Assembly (NCBI GenBank): GCA_963842305.1
Contig: CAWJFW010000005.1
Span: 372,001 to 436,000 of the forward strand
Origin: JAIBJN01 sp963842305
Lineage (GTDB): Bacteria > Actinomycetota > Thermoleophilia > Gaiellales > Gaiellaceae
Length of the DNA stretch: 64,000 nucleotides
Reading direction: 5' to 3'
The position numbers and the translations under genes were made by a program. The notes under the pieces are model-generated. The model was not told the DNA's origin. It made no database searches and was given only the letters and a program-made list of their open reading frames with translations. Each line of letters opens with the position of its first letter. Within the stretch, counting starts at the first letter, position 1. Shown here piece after piece: positions 36,823 through 44,673 of this stretch.

Positions 36823-36917
36823 CTGTCCGGGCTTCGCCGCCCACCGCCCCGAAGCGCCGCGGCACGCTTCGGGGCGGACCCGTTCGCGGAGGAAGGCACC
36901 TTGCTAGGGTCGAGACC

Positions 36918-37589
36918 GTGGACGGCGCCTCGCAGCCGGACGGCGGTACGGCCGTGGCCCCGGGCCCGCTCGATCCCGAGTCGCGACGCTGGCTTCGTGA
37001 GCTGCGGACCACCGGCGAGACGCAGGCGGGAGCCGTGGCGAGCCTCCACAGCCTGCTCCTGCGCGCCGCCCGCTTCGAGGTCACCCGCCGGCGGGCCGCC
37101 CTACCGCACCTCCGTGGGGGCGATTTCGACGACATTGCGGTCGAGGCCGCGGATGACGCGCTCGTCTCGGTGCTGGCGCGTCTGGACGACTTCCGCGGCG
37201 CGAGCCGATTTACCACCTGGGCGTACAAGTTCGCACTGCTCGAGGCAGCCGTGAAGCTTCGGCGCCGGGCCTGGCAGGGACGGGAGATCCCGCTCGAGCC
37301 GGAGTCCTGGTCGCTCCTCGCAAGCGACGGGTCGGCGCCATCCGAGGATGTCGAGCGAACCGAGCTCCTCGAGGCCGTCCGGGAGGGGATCGTCACGGTC
37401 CTGACGCCTCACCAGCGACAGGTTCTCGTCGCGCTGGCCGTGAACGGAGTTCCGATCGACGTCCTCGCCGAGCACCTCGGGAGCACCCGGGGCGCGCTCT
37501 ACAAGACGCTGCACGATGCCCGTCAGAAGCTGCGCCGGCACCTGGCCGCTTCCGGCCTGGCGCTCGCGACTTCGGGGGAGGGACGGTGA
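36918..37589 (+). CDS. Sigma-70-family (ECF-like) RNA polymerase sigma factor
   Basis: 223 residues. Region 2 spans residues 45-110, with the core-binding and -10-recognising part at DDALVSVLARLDDFRGASRF and TTWAYKFALLEA. Region 4 is at residues 155-210: LTPHQRQVLVALAVNGVPID, then STRGALYKTLHDARQKLRRH, the HTH that reads the -35. A GTG start at 36918 is likely. The stop overlaps the GTG of a small zinc-finger protein (GTGA), the standard layout of a sigma/anti-sigma pair. Confidence 0.9.
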   Translation: MDGASQPDGGTAVAPGPLDPESRRWLRELRTTGETQAGAVASLHSLLLRAARFEVTRRRAALPHLRGGDFDDIAVEAADDALVSVLARLDDFRGASRFTTWAYKFALLEAAVKLRRRAWQGREIPLEPESWSLLASDGSAPSEDVERTELLEAVREGIVTVLTPHQRQVLVALAVNGVPIDVLAEHLGSTRGALYKTLHDARQKLRRHLAASGLALATSGEGR

Positions 37590-37822
37590 ACGACCGCTCG
37601 GATCTCGATCGGACCCTGGACCGCCTGCTCGGCCCCGGCGAGCCGGAGCTCGGGTGTGACGAGTGCTTCGCCGAGCTCGACCGGTACGTCGAACTCGAGG
37701 TGACGGGGGCGGACGCCGATGCAGCGGTTCCCGGTCTCCGAGCTCATCTCGAAGGGTGCCCGGCCTGCTGCGAGGAGCACGAGAGCCTGCTTGCGCTCGT
37801 GCGTTCGGACCGAGCCCCGTAG
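37586..37822 (+). CDS. Small zinc-finger anti-sigma-like protein
   Basis: A 78-residue soluble protein cotranslated with the sigma factor. It has CDECFAELDRYVELEV near the N-terminus and HLEGCPACCEEHESLLAL at the C-terminus, which fits the His-x3-Cys-x2-Cys zinc motif of ZAS anti-sigma domains. There is no membrane segment, so release from a sensor would have to happen in the cytoplasm, for example through thiol oxidation. The role is inferred from the zinc motif and the gene order. Confidence 0.78.
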   Translation: MNDRSDLDRTLDRLLGPGEPELGCDECFAELDRYVELEVTGADADAAVPGLRAHLEGCPACCEEHESLLALVRSDRAP

Positions 37823-37855
37823 CGTCGTGGGCCGGAGCGGGGCCCGATTGCGGTC

Positions 37856-38896
37856 TCAGGCGATCGAAAGCGGCGTGTGCAGGGGGACGCGGTCGTACAG
37901 GTCGATCACGTCGTGGACGGTCATGCGGATGCAGCCGTGCGATGCCGCCGTGCCGATCGAGGCCGTCTCGCCGGTGCCGTGGATGCCCGCCCCGTCCCAG
38001 AAACCCATCCAGCGTGCCTTGATCGGGTTGTCTGGGTCGTTGCCGCGAATCACCTTCCCGGCGAGGTCGCCCGCCCATTCCTCGTCGGGGACGTACCAGG
38101 CAGGATTGGCCGCCTTGCTCTCGATCTCGTAGATGCCCGTGGGGGTCTCGAAGCCGAGGGCACCGATCCCCACGCTGTAGGACTTCGCGAGCCTTCCGTT
38201 CACAAACAGGCGGAGCTCCCGCTGACTGCGGCTGATCGCGATGAAGTGGCTGTAGCGCTCCGTGAGCTCTTTCGTCGTCACCTTGGGCTGTACGGTCGTG
38301 GTCGGAACGGTCAGCCTGCGACTCTCCTCTGCGCTGACAAGGCCCTCGGTGATCCTCTGCCGAAGCGTCTGGGTCTCCACGGTCACCCCGATGCTCGCGG
38401 GCGAGACATGGACGCCCGCAAACGACGCGGACACGCTTGCGTCTCTGGCCGCCCGGTCGAGCTCGCGGCGGATGCCGGCGACGACCCTCGCGACCGCCGC
38501 GGTCGAATAGTCGACGTCGAGCTGAAAGCTGCTTCCGTCGGTCTGGCCCGCGATGTCCCGAAACGACCTCCGGAGGAAGTTCCCTTCCCGGCTGTCCGCC
38601 ACCGCCGCGCTCACGAGCTGATCGGCGTTCGTCCGCACGTCGAAGAGCGCAGGGTCGAGGACGAAGCGTCGCTCGTGGTAGGTGAGGGTGAGCGGCTGCT
38701 CGACACGATCGGCGACCTCTCCATCGACCGCTGCGAGTGCCTCGTCCTCTGACATGCCGCCCACGTCGACCCCAGCGACCGTCGTGCCCTCGGCGATCCG
38801 CCCGGCATGGGACGCGTCGTACTGGTGCAGGGCGACAAGGCCCGACCCGGCGAGGACGGCGAGAGCAAGGAGCGAGATGACGAGCGCCTTGCGCAC
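37856..38896 (-). CDS. L,D-transpeptidase with VanW-type peptidoglycan-binding region
   Basis: A 346-residue membrane-anchored cell-wall enzyme forming 3-3 or protein crosslinks. An N-terminal signal anchor (ALVISLLALAVLAGSGLVAL) is followed by PG_binding_4-like repeats (residues 35-200; GTTVAGVDVGGMSEDEALAA is the hallmark). The YkuD domain starts at SHFIAISRSQRELRLF and carries IHGTGETASIGTAASHGCIRM, with His306 and the catalytic Cys322. It starts at ATG 38896. It converges with the sigma operon. Confidence 0.93.
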   Translation of the reverse strand: MRKALVISLLALAVLAGSGLVALHQYDASHAGRIAEGTTVAGVDVGGMSEDEALAAVDGEVADRVEQPLTLTYHERRFVLDPALFDVRTNADQLVSAAVADSREGNFLRRSFRDIAGQTDGSSFQLDVDYSTAAVARVVAGIRRELDRAARDASVSASFAGVHVSPASIGVTVETQTLRQRITEGLVSAEESRRLTVPTTTVQPKVTTKELTERYSHFIAISRSQRELRLFVNGRLAKSYSVGIGALGFETPTGIYEIESKAANPAWYVPDEEWAGDLAGKVIRGNDPDNPIKARWMGFWDGAGIHGTGETASIGTAASHGCIRMTVHDVIDLYDRVPLHTPLSIA

Positions 38897-39008
38897 GCGA
38901 AGCCCCTTACCTTAGCCGCGGATCTGCCCAGGGCGCACATCCTTTCGTTCGGATGACGCGAACGGGGCTCGGAGCGCATAATCAGTGCCCCAACGGGAGG
39001 AGACGGAC

Positions 39009-39785
39009 ATGGCCACCACCACGCCAGCGCCGCTGACCAACGAGCAGATCGTCGAGGTGCTCGCGCTCACCAAGGAATCGGACAGCGTCGAGCTGAAGCT
39101 CACCGTCCCGGCCGATGCGCATCGGGCGACGATCCAGGCGCTCGAAATCGATCCCATCGATGCGCAGATCCGCCAGGTCTTCTTCTTCGACACGCCCGAG
39201 CTGCGGCTCAATGCGGGCGGAGTCGTCGTGCGTGCCCGCCGCGTGCAGGGGAAGGGCGACGACACGGTCGTCAAGCTGCGGCCGGTCGTCCCGGACAAGC
39301 TTCCCCCCGAGTTCCGGGCCATGCCGACGTTCAACGTTGAGGTGGACGCGATGCCCGGCGGCTTCGTGTGCTCCGGATCCATGAAGGGCGCCCTCGACAC
39401 GCCGCGGGTCAGGGAGACCGTGGCCGGCGAACGCCCGCTTCGCAAGCTCTTCTCGAAGGAACAACGTGCGTTCTACGCCGCACACGCCCCCGAAGAACTC
39501 GGGCTCGACGATCTCACGACCCTCGGTCCGATCTTCGTCCTGAAGGGGAAGTTCTCGCCCCGCGAGCTCGGCCGGAAGGTGGTCGCAGAGATGTGGCTCT
39601 ATCCCGACGGCTCCCGCCTGCTGGAGCTCTCCACCAAGTGCGCTCCCGATGAGGCGTTCCAGGTCTCGGCCGAGACGCGTGCCTTCTTGACGGAGCGCGG
39701 CATCGACATGAGCGGCGAGCAGGAGACGAAGACGCGGAAGGCGCTCGAGTTCTTCGCGGGTCACGTGCGCGCGCAGAGTGGCTGA
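39009..39785 (+). CDS. CYTH-like (triphosphate tunnel metalloenzyme) domain protein
   Basis: A 258-residue cytosolic protein. SVELKLTVP near the N-terminus is the ExK strand of CYTH proteins; RQVFFFDTPELRLNAGGVVV, RARRVQG and DDTVVKLRPV continue the tunnel strands, each placing Arg or Lys inward. Later KLFSKEQRAFY and LLELSTKCAPDEAFQV finish the barrel. Such enzymes hydrolyse or bind triphosphates with Mg2+ (thiamine triphosphatase, inorganic triphosphatase, class IV adenylate cyclase). GGGAGGAG precedes the ATG at 39009. The next gene overlaps its end by 8 nt. Confidence 0.78.
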   Translation: MATTTPAPLTNEQIVEVLALTKESDSVELKLTVPADAHRATIQALEIDPIDAQIRQVFFFDTPELRLNAGGVVVRARRVQGKGDDTVVKLRPVVPDKLPPEFRAMPTFNVEVDAMPGGFVCSGSMKGALDTPRVRETVAGERPLRKLFSKEQRAFYAAHAPEELGLDDLTTLGPIFVLKGKFSPRELGRKVVAEMWLYPDGSRLLELSTKCAPDEAFQVSAETRAFLTERGIDMSGEQETKTRKALEFFAGHVRAQSG

Positions 39786-40178
39786 CCCAAGTCGCCCGAC
39801 GCGGCCGACCGGCTGGATCGTCCTCACGGGCGCGCTGCTGGCGACGCGCAGGCCGAGCTCGACGATGCCCGTTCTCAGCTCGAAGCGTCCTCAGCAGAGC
39901 TCGCGGCGAAGGGCGAGGCGCTCGAGGAGGGCTCGGCCGAGCTCGCTCGACTCGCCGAGGAGGCCGAAGCCGCACTGGCCGACGCCGAGGACGCGACGGC
40001 TACGGCGCGCGAGCGAACACGCGCGCAGAGGGCTCGCGCCGAGCTCGCAGAGGCGTGTCTCGCGACGGTCGGGGACATCCTCCAGCGGCTGTATGCGTCC
40101 GACGAGACCGCCGAAGCGCTCGACCAGGCGGCCGCGGAGCTCGAGGAGATCTCCGAAGAGTGTGCTCCGGCGGGCTGA
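39778..40178 (+). CDS. Membrane-anchored coiled-coil protein, frame broken near 39845
   Basis: The gene starts at GTG 39778 inside the end of the CYTH gene. The first frame gives MADPSRPTRPTGWIVLTGAL, the beginning of a membrane anchor that is too short. From about 39846 another frame gives a long heptad-rich helix: AQAELDDARSQLEASSAELA, GEALEEGSAELARLAEEAEA, and a final ILQRLYASDETAEAL section ending at 40178. The anchor seems to have lost some sequence as well as its frame. The partner gene suggests that it works with the CYTH protein. Confidence 0.68.
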
Positions 40179-40190
40179 GCCTCTCGGGTC

Positions 40191-41012
40191 CTAGTACGGA
40201 AGCTCGACGTCGCTGACGTCGAGGCCCAGGGAGTTCGCCAGGCGGACGCCGTCGTCCAGGTCCTCGCGAAGGCGCTGAACGTCCCGGTCGTGCATGGCGC
40301 GGCCGATCCAGGCTCGCGCGGGCGGGCGCCACAGGGCGTGCTCGACGAAGACCGGGAGCATGCGGTTCGCCGCGGTGACGAGCCTTTGCTTCGTCCGCTT
40401 CGTGGCGCCTTCGAGGAGTATCCGCTCGTACGCCATCCCGGCGCCGTGATGGATGCCGTCGTCGATCGTGAGGCGGTTGCAGATGTCCTCCAGAATCGTC
40501 CCGCGGGACGAGCGCGCGATCAGGCGAAACCGCGGGATGATCAGGCGTTCGAAGAACACCTGCATGAGGAACACCTTTTCCTCGAGGAGGTCGAGCTCGT
40601 CCAGGAACATCCGAGCGAGCTCATCGAGGTAGGGGTCCCGCTCGGCGGCCCCGCCAACCTCCCCGAGGAGCTTGAGCCACGCCTCGACGTGGCGCGACTC
40701 GTCCTGCGCCATGGTCGAGTAGTAGAGCCGGGCCTCGTGATGGGGCGCCGCGTTCAAAAGCTGCGCCGCCATCTTCACGGCCAGAATGTCCGCCTGGTAC
40801 TGCTGGGTGATGACGGAACGCCAGACGTCGGTCCGGCGGGCCCTCTTCTCCGCGGAGCCGCGCGCTTCCGGGATCGACGGGAGGTCGCCCCACGGGACGT
40901 CGGCGGTCTGCCACTCGGCGCGCTTGGCGAGCTCGTAGTAGCGGATGACGCCGGCGCGCCGCTCCGCGGCGTCATCCGGGTCTGCTTCGACACGAAGCGG
41001 CTCCACGCTCAT
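40191..41012 (-). CDS. Ferritin-like diiron protein (R2-like oxidase fold), unknown substrate
   Basis: About 273 residues, a four-helix carboxylate diiron protein. The metal ligands appear to be the Asp in QYQADILAVKMAAQ, the Glu and His of DESRHVEAWLKLL, the Glu of VFFERLIIPRF and the Asp and His of DDGIHHGAGMAYER. The classic E-ExxH-E-ExxH set is changed to Asp at two positions, unlike ribonucleotide reductase R2. The start at 41012 is a guess; an in-frame codon 15 residues upstream exists and neither has a good ribosome binding site. It could oxidise a fatty acyl or small aromatic substrate. Confidence 0.75.
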   Translation of the reverse strand: MSVEPLRVEADPDDAAERRAGVIRYYELAKRAEWQTADVPWGDLPSIPEARGSAEKRARRTDVWRSVITQQYQADILAVKMAAQLLNAAPHHEARLYYSTMAQDESRHVEAWLKLLGEVGGAAERDPYLDELARMFLDELDLLEEKVFLMQVFFERLIIPRFRLIARSSRGTILEDICNRLTIDDGIHHGAGMAYERILLEGATKRTKQRLVTAANRMLPVFVEHALWRPPARAWIGRAMHDRDVQRLREDLDDGVRLANSLGLDVSDVELPY

Positions 41013-41066
41013 GCACGGGGAGCTTACCGTGGCCCCGGACGCCGGAGCCGCGACCAACGCCTCGCG

Positions 41067-41603
41067 TCAGCCCGTGAGCCAGACCTTGAGACTGACGATG
41101 AGGAGGCCCAGGGCGAGGTTCAGCGTCACGAAGAGGCCCGTTGCGAGGGAGCTCAAGTGGGCTGCGTGCGCATAGCGCAAGCCCTGGATGCCGAGCGTGA
41201 GCATGCACGCTCCGAGGGCGATCGTGACGCCGGTCGACTCGCTGTAGACCCCTAGGACGGCGAGGAAGACGACGAACCCGGGGAGGACTCCGGCGCGCAC
41301 GATCGAGCTCTCGCGCCGCGCGATCCCGGTTACGGCCTTACGGCGGAGGGGATCTCCGCTCGTGACGCTGTCGGCGATCGCGTGGGCATAGACGTGCGCA
41401 AGCCACAGGACCAGAACGGTCGAGATCATGAGCACGTCGAGCTCCCAGGCGTCGATCGTCCGGTTGTCGGCGCCCGCCGCGAGGACGGCCATAACGAGGA
41501 TCGTCCCGTAGATGGTTCCGGCGATTCGGTCGCGGCTTCCGGAGACGGCCCGCCTGAGGAAGTCGCCGAGCCGGCGCGGATGCGATTCGACAGCGGAGGC
41601 CAT
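41067..41603 (-). CDS. Polytopic membrane protein, unknown function
   Basis: 178 residues with about five helices. DRIAGTIYGTILVMAVLAAG and VLMISTVLVLWLAHVYAHAI are the first pair, and AGVLPGFVVFLAVLGVYS, GVTIALGACMLTLGIQGL and LATGLFVTLNLALGLLIVSL follow. HVYAHAIAD and RYAHAAHLSS carry several in-membrane histidines. The family is not recognised. ATG 41603 begins the conserved-looking part; longer frames upstream are antisense to the lipoprotein gene and unlikely. Confidence 0.7.
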   Translation of the reverse strand: MASAVESHPRRLGDFLRRAVSGSRDRIAGTIYGTILVMAVLAAGADNRTIDAWELDVLMISTVLVLWLAHVYAHAIADSVTSGDPLRRKAVTGIARRESSIVRAGVLPGFVVFLAVLGVYSESTGVTIALGACMLTLGIQGLRYAHAAHLSSLATGLFVTLNLALGLLIVSLKVWLTG

Positions 41604-41635
41604 CGCCCGGATAATCCCACCGCGATGGAGTCCGT

Positions 41636-42175
41636 GTGAGCCGAGCGCTTCTGATCGTGGTCGCCGCGTTGGCCCTGGTGGCCGCCGGTTGCGGGGGCGA
41701 CGACGAGTCCGCGAGCGAGGCCTGGGCGGCAGACTTCTGTTCGTCCGCCGCAGACTGGCGCACCTCGATCGACGACATCGTCGCGCAGTTCCAGAGCCCG
41801 TCCGACCTGAGCGCCGACTCCGTCCGCGAAGCCGTCCAGCAGGGCTTCGATGCGACAGACGCGTTCCTGGACGACGTCCGGTCGCTGGGCCCGCCGGAGA
41901 CGGAGGCCGGGGACGAGGCAGCGGGGATCGTCGATTCGATGACGTCGACGATCCAGTCGACCGAGGACGAGCTGCGTAACGACTTCGAAGGGAGCAGCGG
42001 CGACTCGCTGCCCGAGCTGATCGACAAGCTCGGCCAGGCATCGACGCAGATTCAGCAGATGGGGCAGGACCTGCAGGGTTCGCTGCAGCAGCTCGAGGGC
42101 CTGGAGCCCGCACAGGAGCTTGCAGACGCCGTGAAGGACAACGAGGACTGTGCGGCCGCGCAGTCCGGCTCCTAG
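41636..42175 (+). CDS. Secreted lipoprotein, helical, unknown function
   Basis: 179 residues beginning at GTG 41636. The signal peptide ends in the lipobox LVAAGC, so the cysteine at about position 19 should be lipidated and hold the protein on the outer face of the membrane. The mature part is acidic and helical (WAADFCSSAADWRTSIDDI, then LIDKLGQASTQIQQM) with two further cysteines near the ends that could form a disulfide. It is divergent from the neighbouring membrane protein (32 nt), and its stop overlaps the next stop by 3 nt on the opposite strand. Confidence 0.75.
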   Translation: MSRALLIVVAALALVAAGCGGDDESASEAWAADFCSSAADWRTSIDDIVAQFQSPSDLSADSVREAVQQGFDATDAFLDDVRSLGPPETEAGDEAAGIVDSMTSTIQSTEDELRNDFEGSSGDSLPELIDKLGQASTQIQQMGQDLQGSLQQLEGLEPAQELADAVKDNEDCAAAQSGS

Positions 42176-43410
42176 CCGCTAGCCCGCTCGTCGGCCGCCC
42201 ACTGCCTCGTCAGGCTGCGGCAGCGGTCGATCATCTCTTCCTGCCGATCCTCCTCGACCTCGAGCCGGATCGCCGTCACGACGAGCTCGTCGAACGCTCG
42301 GCTCTCGACGTAGTCGACCGTCAGCTCGTCCAGGTGGGGGAGCACGGTCGCGCAGAACTCGTCGAACCGAGCCGTCTGGAAGTACGTATCGGATAGCTCG
42401 GAATACCGGGCGAGCTTCTCCTCGTAGCCGAGGTCGTCGCGATCGCCGATCTCGAAGTACTCGCGCGTCCGCTGGTTCAGGCGCATCGAGCGTCCGCTCA
42501 CCGAGCAGAACACGCACCAGGCGACGAGCGAGCGGAGCGCCCAGGGAAAGTGGTAGTGGAGGCTGACGAGCGCGATGTCCGGCGAGGCGTTCGCGTAGTC
42601 GATCGGATGGGCATGTCCGTCCTTGACGATCGTCTCGCAGGAGTTGAACTCCCAGCGGAAGAACGCGTTCACGAGGCGGCTGATGGCTCCGACCTCGAGC
42701 TCCGTCTCGGTGGTGAGGAAGTCGTTGTCGAGCTGGTAGCGGTAGTGGCCATGGGCGCTCGGCTCGTAGCGCATGACCTTCGTCTGCGGCCCGATCGACA
42801 GGCTTCGGGTGAAGACGTCGTAGTCCTCGACGCTCGCCTGCACGTGCATCATCCGCTCGCCCGACTGGTCGTACGCCGCGTGCAGCTCGTCGGGGCCGGC
42901 GATCCGCGTGACGCCCACCCACATGCCGCCGTCGAAGGGCTTCATGTAGAGCGGGTAGCCGACCCATTCGCCGATCTGGCCCAGGTCGAACTCCGGGTTG
43001 TACCGCTCCGCCATCGGCACGTAGCGTGGGTTGTCGGGCGGCAGTCTGTGCGGCAGGAGCCAGGTCGACGGCACGTGGAGGCCGAGGCGCATCATCGCGC
43101 AGTACGCGGCGTGCTTCTCCATCGCCTGGAACGTGAACGGGTTGTTGAGGAGATAGACGTCGTCGAGCAGCGCGATCTTCTTCAGCCATTCGCGCGGCAG
43201 GTCGTACCACCACGAGAGCCGGTCGATCACGAGCGTGTATCGCGGCGTCGAGCGAAGGTCGAACGGCTCGTTGAGGATCCGCGCCGCGTTCAGCTCGTGC
43301 GTCTCCCCGCCGTACCGTATGGGGCCGAGCCGCCCGAGGATGGCCTCGAACGCGCTCGGCCAGTCCTCTTCGGTGGCCAGCAGCAGGCCCATCAGGTGGC
43401 GCCTCGCCAT
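42172..43410 (-). CDS. ATP-grasp-like protein, unknown substrate
   Basis: About 412 residues. The arrangement fits an ATP-grasp ligase: an N-terminal alpha/beta part with LLLATEEDWPSAFEAILGRL, an ATP-binding lysine region in GYPLYMKPFDGGMWVGVTRI with a preceding glycine-poor loop, and acidic metal sites near IDYANASPDIALVSLHYHFP. It probably joins a carboxylate to an amine or modifies a peptide, but I recognise no named subfamily. ATG 43410 is preferred to a start 61 codons earlier, which would cover the inverted-repeat element. The divergent neighbour is the cupin gene. Confidence 0.72.
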   Translation of the reverse strand: MARRHLMGLLLATEEDWPSAFEAILGRLGPIRYGGETHELNAARILNEPFDLRSTPRYTLVIDRLSWWYDLPREWLKKIALLDDVYLLNNPFTFQAMEKHAAYCAMMRLGLHVPSTWLLPHRLPPDNPRYVPMAERYNPEFDLGQIGEWVGYPLYMKPFDGGMWVGVTRIAGPDELHAAYDQSGERMMHVQASVEDYDVFTRSLSIGPQTKVMRYEPSAHGHYRYQLDNDFLTTETELEVGAISRLVNAFFRWEFNSCETIVKDGHAHPIDYANASPDIALVSLHYHFPWALRSLVAWCVFCSVSGRSMRLNQRTREYFEIGDRDDLGYEEKLARYSELSDTYFQTARFDEFCATVLPHLDELTVDYVESRAFDELVVTAIRLEVEEDRQEEMIDRCRSLTRQWAADERASG

Positions 43411-43424
43411 GTGACGGACGGAGT

Positions 43425-43490
43425 CTAGGAGGGTTTGGCGGAATGTCGCTCGTCGGCGGCACAGCCGCCTGTTTCGCCAAAGCCTCCTAG
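43425..43490. repeat. Inverted-repeat element, short copy
   Basis: A 66-bp element with inverted ends CTAGGAGGGTTTGGCGGAA and TTTCGCCAAAGCCTCCTAG (17 of 19 complementary), enclosing TCGCTCGTCGG and a small GGCGG-CACAG-CCGCC hairpin. The symmetry weakly extends outward (GACGGAG/CTTCCGTC). It fills the gap between the divergent ATP-grasp-like and cupin genes. Both halves recur at 52523-52692 around an extra internal block. No transposase is nearby. Confidence 0.75.
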
Positions 43491-43519
43491 TCTTCCGTCG
43501 TCGCCGAGAGGAGGGTCCG

Positions 43520-44059
43520 ATGGTCGAGGAGGCACGGCTCAACACGACAGAGAACGGCCTGGTGCCGGAAGGGGAGGGGTGGTTCGTTCTCAACGCCCGA
43601 GAGGCGCGCTGGTGGGAGAGCGACGTCTTCGATCGCTACTGCACGTTCCAGGGCGACGTGCGCTTTCCCGAGGTCGGATTCAACATCAGCGTTCTCTTGC
43701 CCGGCCGACCGGGGTGCATGTACCACGGCGAAGGCGCGCAGGAGGACTTCCTGGTCGTGTCGGGGGAGTGCTTGCTGCTGGTCGAGGGCGAGGAGCGGCG
43801 GCTAGGGGCTTGGGATCTCTTCCATGCGCCGGCATGGACGGAACACGTCCTCGTCGGCGCCGGCGACGGCCCGTGCGTGGTCGTCGCCGTGGGCGCGAGG
43901 AAGCCCGGCTCCAAGGTGCGGTATCCACGAAGCGACGTCGCCGATGCCCACGGCGCGGGCGTCCTCGAGACGACGGAGTCGGCGCAGGAGGCGTACGCGC
44001 GCTTTCCCGACCCCGGGGAGCGGTCCTATCGAGACGGCGATCTCCCCGAGTGGCCGTGA
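43520..44059 (+). CDS. Cupin-domain protein
   Basis: A 179-residue single-cupin protein. GFNISVLLPGRPGCMYHGEG and AQEDFLVVSGECLLLVEGEE form motif 1, with the likely metal ligands His and Glu, and LFHAPAWTEHVLVGAGDGPC motif 2 with the last histidine. C-terminal residues 130-179 are polar. Such proteins include dioxygenases, isomerases and storage-type binders; the substrate cannot be told. GAGAGGAGGG precedes the ATG. It is divergently transcribed from the ATP-grasp-like gene across the inverted-repeat element. Confidence 0.87.
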   Translation: MVEEARLNTTENGLVPEGEGWFVLNAREARWWESDVFDRYCTFQGDVRFPEVGFNISVLLPGRPGCMYHGEGAQEDFLVVSGECLLLVEGEERRLGAWDLFHAPAWTEHVLVGAGDGPCVVVAVGARKPGSKVRYPRSDVADAHGAGVLETTESAQEAYARFPDPGERSYRDGDLPEWP

Positions 44060-44147
44060 AGGCACGCGCCTTGCCCAAGCAGGAGGCGCCTCGTACACTC
44101 ACGTGCGGAACCCGAGGCCTGTGGCTGTCACGGGAAGGCGGGCCCTA

Positions 44148-44654
44148 ATGGCTCTCTCCGGGCAGAAAATCCAGGATCCCGAGGCGTCGACGACCGCGGT
44201 GTCGGTCGAGCGCCAGCACCCGACCCTGCAGCGTCTCGACGACCAGATCTCCTGGTACGACGCGAGGGCCCGCCAGGCCCAGATTCGGTTCAAGGTGTTG
44301 AAGGCGGTCGTGATCGGCGTCGCCGCTTCGATCCCCGTCGTTGCGGCGTTCGACGCGCCCGTCTACGTCGCGGGCGTCCTCGGCGCGATCGTGGTCGTCG
44401 TCGAGGGCCTGCTCCAGGCCTACCAGTATCGACAGAACTGGATCACCTACCGCTCGACCGCCGAGGCGCTCAAGCACGAGAAGTACCTCTACCTCGCCCG
44501 CGCCGACGTCTACGCGGGCTCACGGCATCCGTTGCGCCTCCTGGCGGAGCGCATCGAGGGCCTCATCTCTCAGGAGCATGCCCGTTGGATCTCGAGCCGC
44601 CGCCACAAGGACGAGGACGAGCTCGAGGACGACGAAGAGGAAGACGAGGCCTGA
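44148..44654 (+). CDS. DUF4231 / SLATT-like two-TM protein
   Basis: 168 residues. A short N-terminal helix (DDQISWYDARARQAQIRFKV) precedes two closely spaced membrane helices (VVIGVAASIPVVAAF and VYVAGVLGAIVVVVEGLL). A conserved cytoplasmic helix follows (YQYRQNWITYRSTAEALKHE, KYLYLARADVYAG), and the chain ends in a very acidic tail (DEDELEDDEEEDEA). This is the DUF4231 layout, related to SLATT proteins proposed as pore-forming effectors in nucleotide-signalled defence. No cyclic nucleotide synthase of the SMODS type is next to it. ATG 44148 with GGGAAGG upstream. Confidence 0.82.
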   Translation: MALSGQKIQDPEASTTAVSVERQHPTLQRLDDQISWYDARARQAQIRFKVLKAVVIGVAASIPVVAAFDAPVYVAGVLGAIVVVVEGLLQAYQYRQNWITYRSTAEALKHEKYLYLARADVYAGSRHPLRLLAERIEGLISQEHARWISSRRHKDEDELEDDEEEDEA

Positions 44655-44673
44655 GGGCAGCCGGCGGGCGGGG

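Noticed and set aside
43425..43490. The short inverted-repeat element as an ordinary terminator
   Set aside because: It lies between two divergent genes, upstream of both, where a terminator would have no transcript to end.
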